From an uncultured Sinobacteraceae bacterium (GTDB taxonomy: Bacteria; Pseudomonadota; Gammaproteobacteria; Steroidobacterales; Steroidobacteraceae), in the NCBI GenBank assembly GCA_937902995.1, contig CALEKY010000138.1, positions 1 to 17,469 of the forward strand: DNA of 17,469 nt, given 5' to 3'. This document shows, piece by piece, positions 16,399-17,469 of the stretch (within the stretch, counting starts at the first letter, position 1; every line of letters starts with the position of its first letter). The notes under the pieces were generated by a model. The model ran no database searches and had not been told where the DNA came from. It saw only the letters and a list, made by a program, of their open reading frames with translations. The position numbers and the translations under genes were made by a program.

Positions 16399-16911
16399 TT
16401 ACTTCGAGCCGGCCACCATGTAGTCGACGGCATTCATGACCGACTTGTCGGACAGGTCGGTGCGTCCGCCCTTCGCCGGCATGAAACCCGCCGAGCCTTG
16501 GTAGCCCTTGATCGCGTGGTTGTAGAGCGTCTCGATGCCCTGCGCGATGCGCGGCGCCCAGGCAGCTTTGTCGCCATGCTTCGGCGCTCCCGCAATTCCG
16601 GCGCCGTGGCAGGCGACGCAAGCTGTATTGAAGACCTCCTCGCCGCCGAGATCGGCCTTCGCGGCTGCCGGAGCTTCAGCCGGTTTCGGAGCGAGCGCCG
16701 AATTGTCCTGCCCTGCGACGGCCACCTTTGCCACGGGAGCAATGCGCTCCTCGGCTGCGGCGCGAATCGCAGGATCGGTGAGCACGTGCTGCTCCTGCGT
16801 ATTGGAGGCGAGCGTCCGCGCCAGGACGTAGAGGCCGGCGGCGATGAAAATCAGAACGCCCAGAACGAGCATGAACGTGTCGAAGAACTTTCTATCGTGC
16901 TCTGCAGTCAC
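16399..16911 (-). CDS. Membrane-anchored cytochrome c5 family protein
   Basis: A 170-residue c-type cytochrome. Residues 12-35 form an uncleaved-looking N-terminal membrane anchor. A roughly 50-residue Ala/Pro/Glu/Lys-rich linker leads to one c5-type heme domain with the heme motif CVACH (98-102) and the axial-ligand methionine in FMPAKGG (Met144). The run APKHGDKAAWAPRIAQG and the ending LSDKSVMNAVDYMV are typical of cytochrome c5. It probably shuttles electrons at the periplasmic face; its partner is unknown. The start is GTG 16911, with GGAG five bases upstream and a good promoter behind it. An in-frame reading from 17025 is rejected because it passes through that promoter. It is convergent with comM. 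Confidence 0.92.
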   Translation of the reverse strand: MTAEHDRKFFDTFMLVLGVLIFIAAGLYVLARTLASNTQEQHVLTDPAIRAAAEERIAPVAKVAVAGQDNSALAPKPAEAPAAAKADLGGEEVFNTACVACHGAGIAGAPKHGDKAAWAPRIAQGIETLYNHAIKGYQGSAGFMPAKGGRTDLSDKSVMNAVDYMVAGSK

Positions 16912-16951
16912 AGCGGCTCCAATCGGAAGCGGGGTCCAAAATAGGCGCGCA

Positions 16952-16980
16952 AGTATAGCGGCGGGATGGCAGTCGGTCAG
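16952..16980 (-). promoter_or_regulatory. Sigma-70 promoter of the cytochrome c5 gene
   Basis: On the minus strand CTGACC (16975-16980, 4/6) and TATACT (16952-16957, 5/6) are separated by 17 bp. The predicted start is near 16945, about 34 nt before the GTG start codon. It is the best -35/-10 pair in the window. Confidence 0.7.
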
Positions 16981-17250
16981 CCGCGCCGCGGCACGTTCGA
17001 GGTTTCTGACACGTGCCATCGGCACCGATTTCGGCCGGAACGTACTAGAAGCCTATCGCAAAGCCACTGCGCCCCCGCAGGTAGCCCTCGACCGGTACCG
17101 GCGCGTCTGTGGTGCTCGGATTCCTCGTGGATTCCACACACTGCGGATCCTGCGCTCCTCACTACCCGACCCGCGGCCGCTCATGACGTTTTGAGATAGG
17201 CTCTAGCCCGGAGTGGCGCCATTGGGGGTACTTGCTTAAGATCGCCGCCT
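16981..17250. other. Non-coding gap between the cytochrome promoter and the structured element
   Basis: No convincing gene is seen. Reading frames across it are short extensions without recognisable family features. It contains the odd palindrome GTGGATTCCAC near 17130 and a possible weak -10 box (TAAGAT, 17237-17242) placed so that transcription would begin near 17249, just at the foot of the next element; no good -35 box matches it. Confidence 0.4.
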
Positions 17251-17251
17251 C

Positions 17252-17377
17252 CTCGCGCACCCCTGGCTCAGCTGGGTGAGCGCGGGTGTCTCTCCGAAGA
17301 CACTTAACGTGTCTTCGGACCGCGTGAACGACCGTACATGGATGTACGGGCTGGAACCCGCTGCAGGGATGCTCGAG
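17252..17377 (+). ncRNA. Candidate structured RNA (five-helix multibranch element), family unknown
   Basis: This 126-nt segment folds on paper into one closed structure. P1: CTCG/CGAG (17252-17255 with 17374-17377), GCA/TGC (17257-17259 with 17370-17372) and CCCTG/CAGGG (17261-17265 with 17364-17368), interrupted only by two 1x1 mismatches. P2: GCTCA/TGAGC (17266-17281, 6-nt loop), directly stacked on P1. P3: GCGGGT/ACCCGC (17282-17287 with 17356-17361). Inside P3, P4 is a perfect 11-bp hairpin (17293-17303 with 17309-17319, loop TTAAC) and P5 is a 7-bp hairpin (17332-17338 with 17343-17349, loop TGGA). About 41 pairs use 82 of 126 bases. No T-run follows P4 or P5, so these are not simple terminators. 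It ends 21 bp before tRNA-Arg and could be its leader, an independent RNA or a single-stranded-DNA structure. I match it to no known family; strand is assumed from the tRNA. Confidence 0.45.
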
Positions 17378-17398
17378 AGTCACGTTTAGGAAATGCAC

Positions 17399-17469
17399 GC
17401 GCCCGTAGCTCAGCTGGATAGAGTGTCGGTCTCCGAAGCCGAAGGTCGCCAGTTCGAATCTGGCCGGGC
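17399..17469 (+). tRNA. tRNA-Arg(CCG), 3' end cut by the window
   Basis: A standard cloverleaf is visible. The acceptor 5' strand is GCGCCCG (17399-17405), and the D-stem GCTC pairs with GAGT. The anticodon stem TCGGT/GCCGA holds the loop CTCCGAA with anticodon CCG, reading the Arg codon CGG. The T-arm is GCCAG-TTCGAAT-CTGGC. The window ends five bases into the 3' acceptor strand (CGGGC), so the last bases and any CCA are not seen. No obvious promoter lies directly upstream; it may be transcribed through the structured element before it. Confidence 0.95.

Noticed and set aside
16912..17025. Longer N-terminus for the cytochrome c5 gene
   Set aside because: It would read through a good -35/-10 promoter and add an arginine-rich stretch before the membrane anchor. 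GTG 16911 has a well-placed GGAG.
16844..17194. Plus-strand open frame crossing the cytochrome promoter region
   Set aside because: Its first part is the antisense of the cytochrome gene and its end has no recognisable domain or ribosome-binding site.
17293..17319. P4 hairpin read as a plain rho-independent terminator
   Set aside because: It is followed by CCGCG, not by T residues, on either strand, and it is nested inside a closing helix.
17252..17377. Retron msr-msd RNA or integron attC site
   Set aside because: No reverse transcriptase, integron integrase or gene cassette is visible, and the branched fold does not fit an attC hairpin. The sequence to the right of the window was not available.

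Overview
The window reads as chromosomal DNA of a GC-rich gammaproteobacterium. The strongest clue is the block algZ-algR ... hemC-hemD-hemX-hemY on one strand, an order I know from Pseudomonas and its relatives. It is joined here by glnK-amtB, ubiK-comM, a cytochrome c5 and an ElaB/YqjD-type operon. Gene content and coding style (G/C at third positions, frequent 4-bp gene overlaps, some GTG starts) would fit the Xanthomonadales/Nevskiales/Steroidobacter side of the class, but the exact taxon is inference. I see no phage, transposon, CRISPR array or plasmid gene; this is mostly housekeeping sequence.

Layout. Positions 67-7337, minus strand, transcribed right to left: an AI-2E-family permease, hemC, hemD, hemX, hemY, a 2Fe-2S/FAD/NAD reductase and an SDR-family sugar epimerase-like protein. 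HemC and HemD make the uroporphyrinogen-III ring of heme; HemX and HemY are the membrane proteins that usually follow. Positions 7584-8604, plus strand: a three-gene yqjD-yqjE-yqjK-type operon of small membrane-associated proteins. Positions 8623-11397, minus strand: a beta-hydroxyacid dehydrogenase, then the AlgZ-type sensor kinase and AlgR-type LytTR response regulator. Positions 11491-11949, minus strand: a secreted DUF4124 protein. Positions 12305-14135, minus strand: glnK-amtB, with a UUCG-loop terminator behind it and a sigma-54 promoter plus an NtrC-type site in front. Positions 14469-16397, plus strand: ubiK and comM. Positions 16399-16911, minus strand: a membrane-anchored cytochrome c5. 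Positions 17399-17469, plus strand: a tRNA-Arg(CCG) cut off by the window end.

The least explained stretch is the 487-bp gap between the cytochrome gene and the tRNA. It contains a 126-nt segment (17252-17377) that folds on paper into a closed five-helix multibranch structure with about 41 base pairs. Its 5' part resembles the 5' half of the adjacent tRNA-Arg, including a D-arm-like hairpin and the shared string around the CCG anticodon. I cannot assign it to a known RNA family and regard it as the best candidate here for something undescribed.

Other points worth a second look are the insertion of the inverted yqj-type operon and the permease between algR and hemC, a repeated 10-bp extended -10 motif in front of the permease and hemX, and the signal peptide with a long Ala/Glu-rich linker on AmtB.
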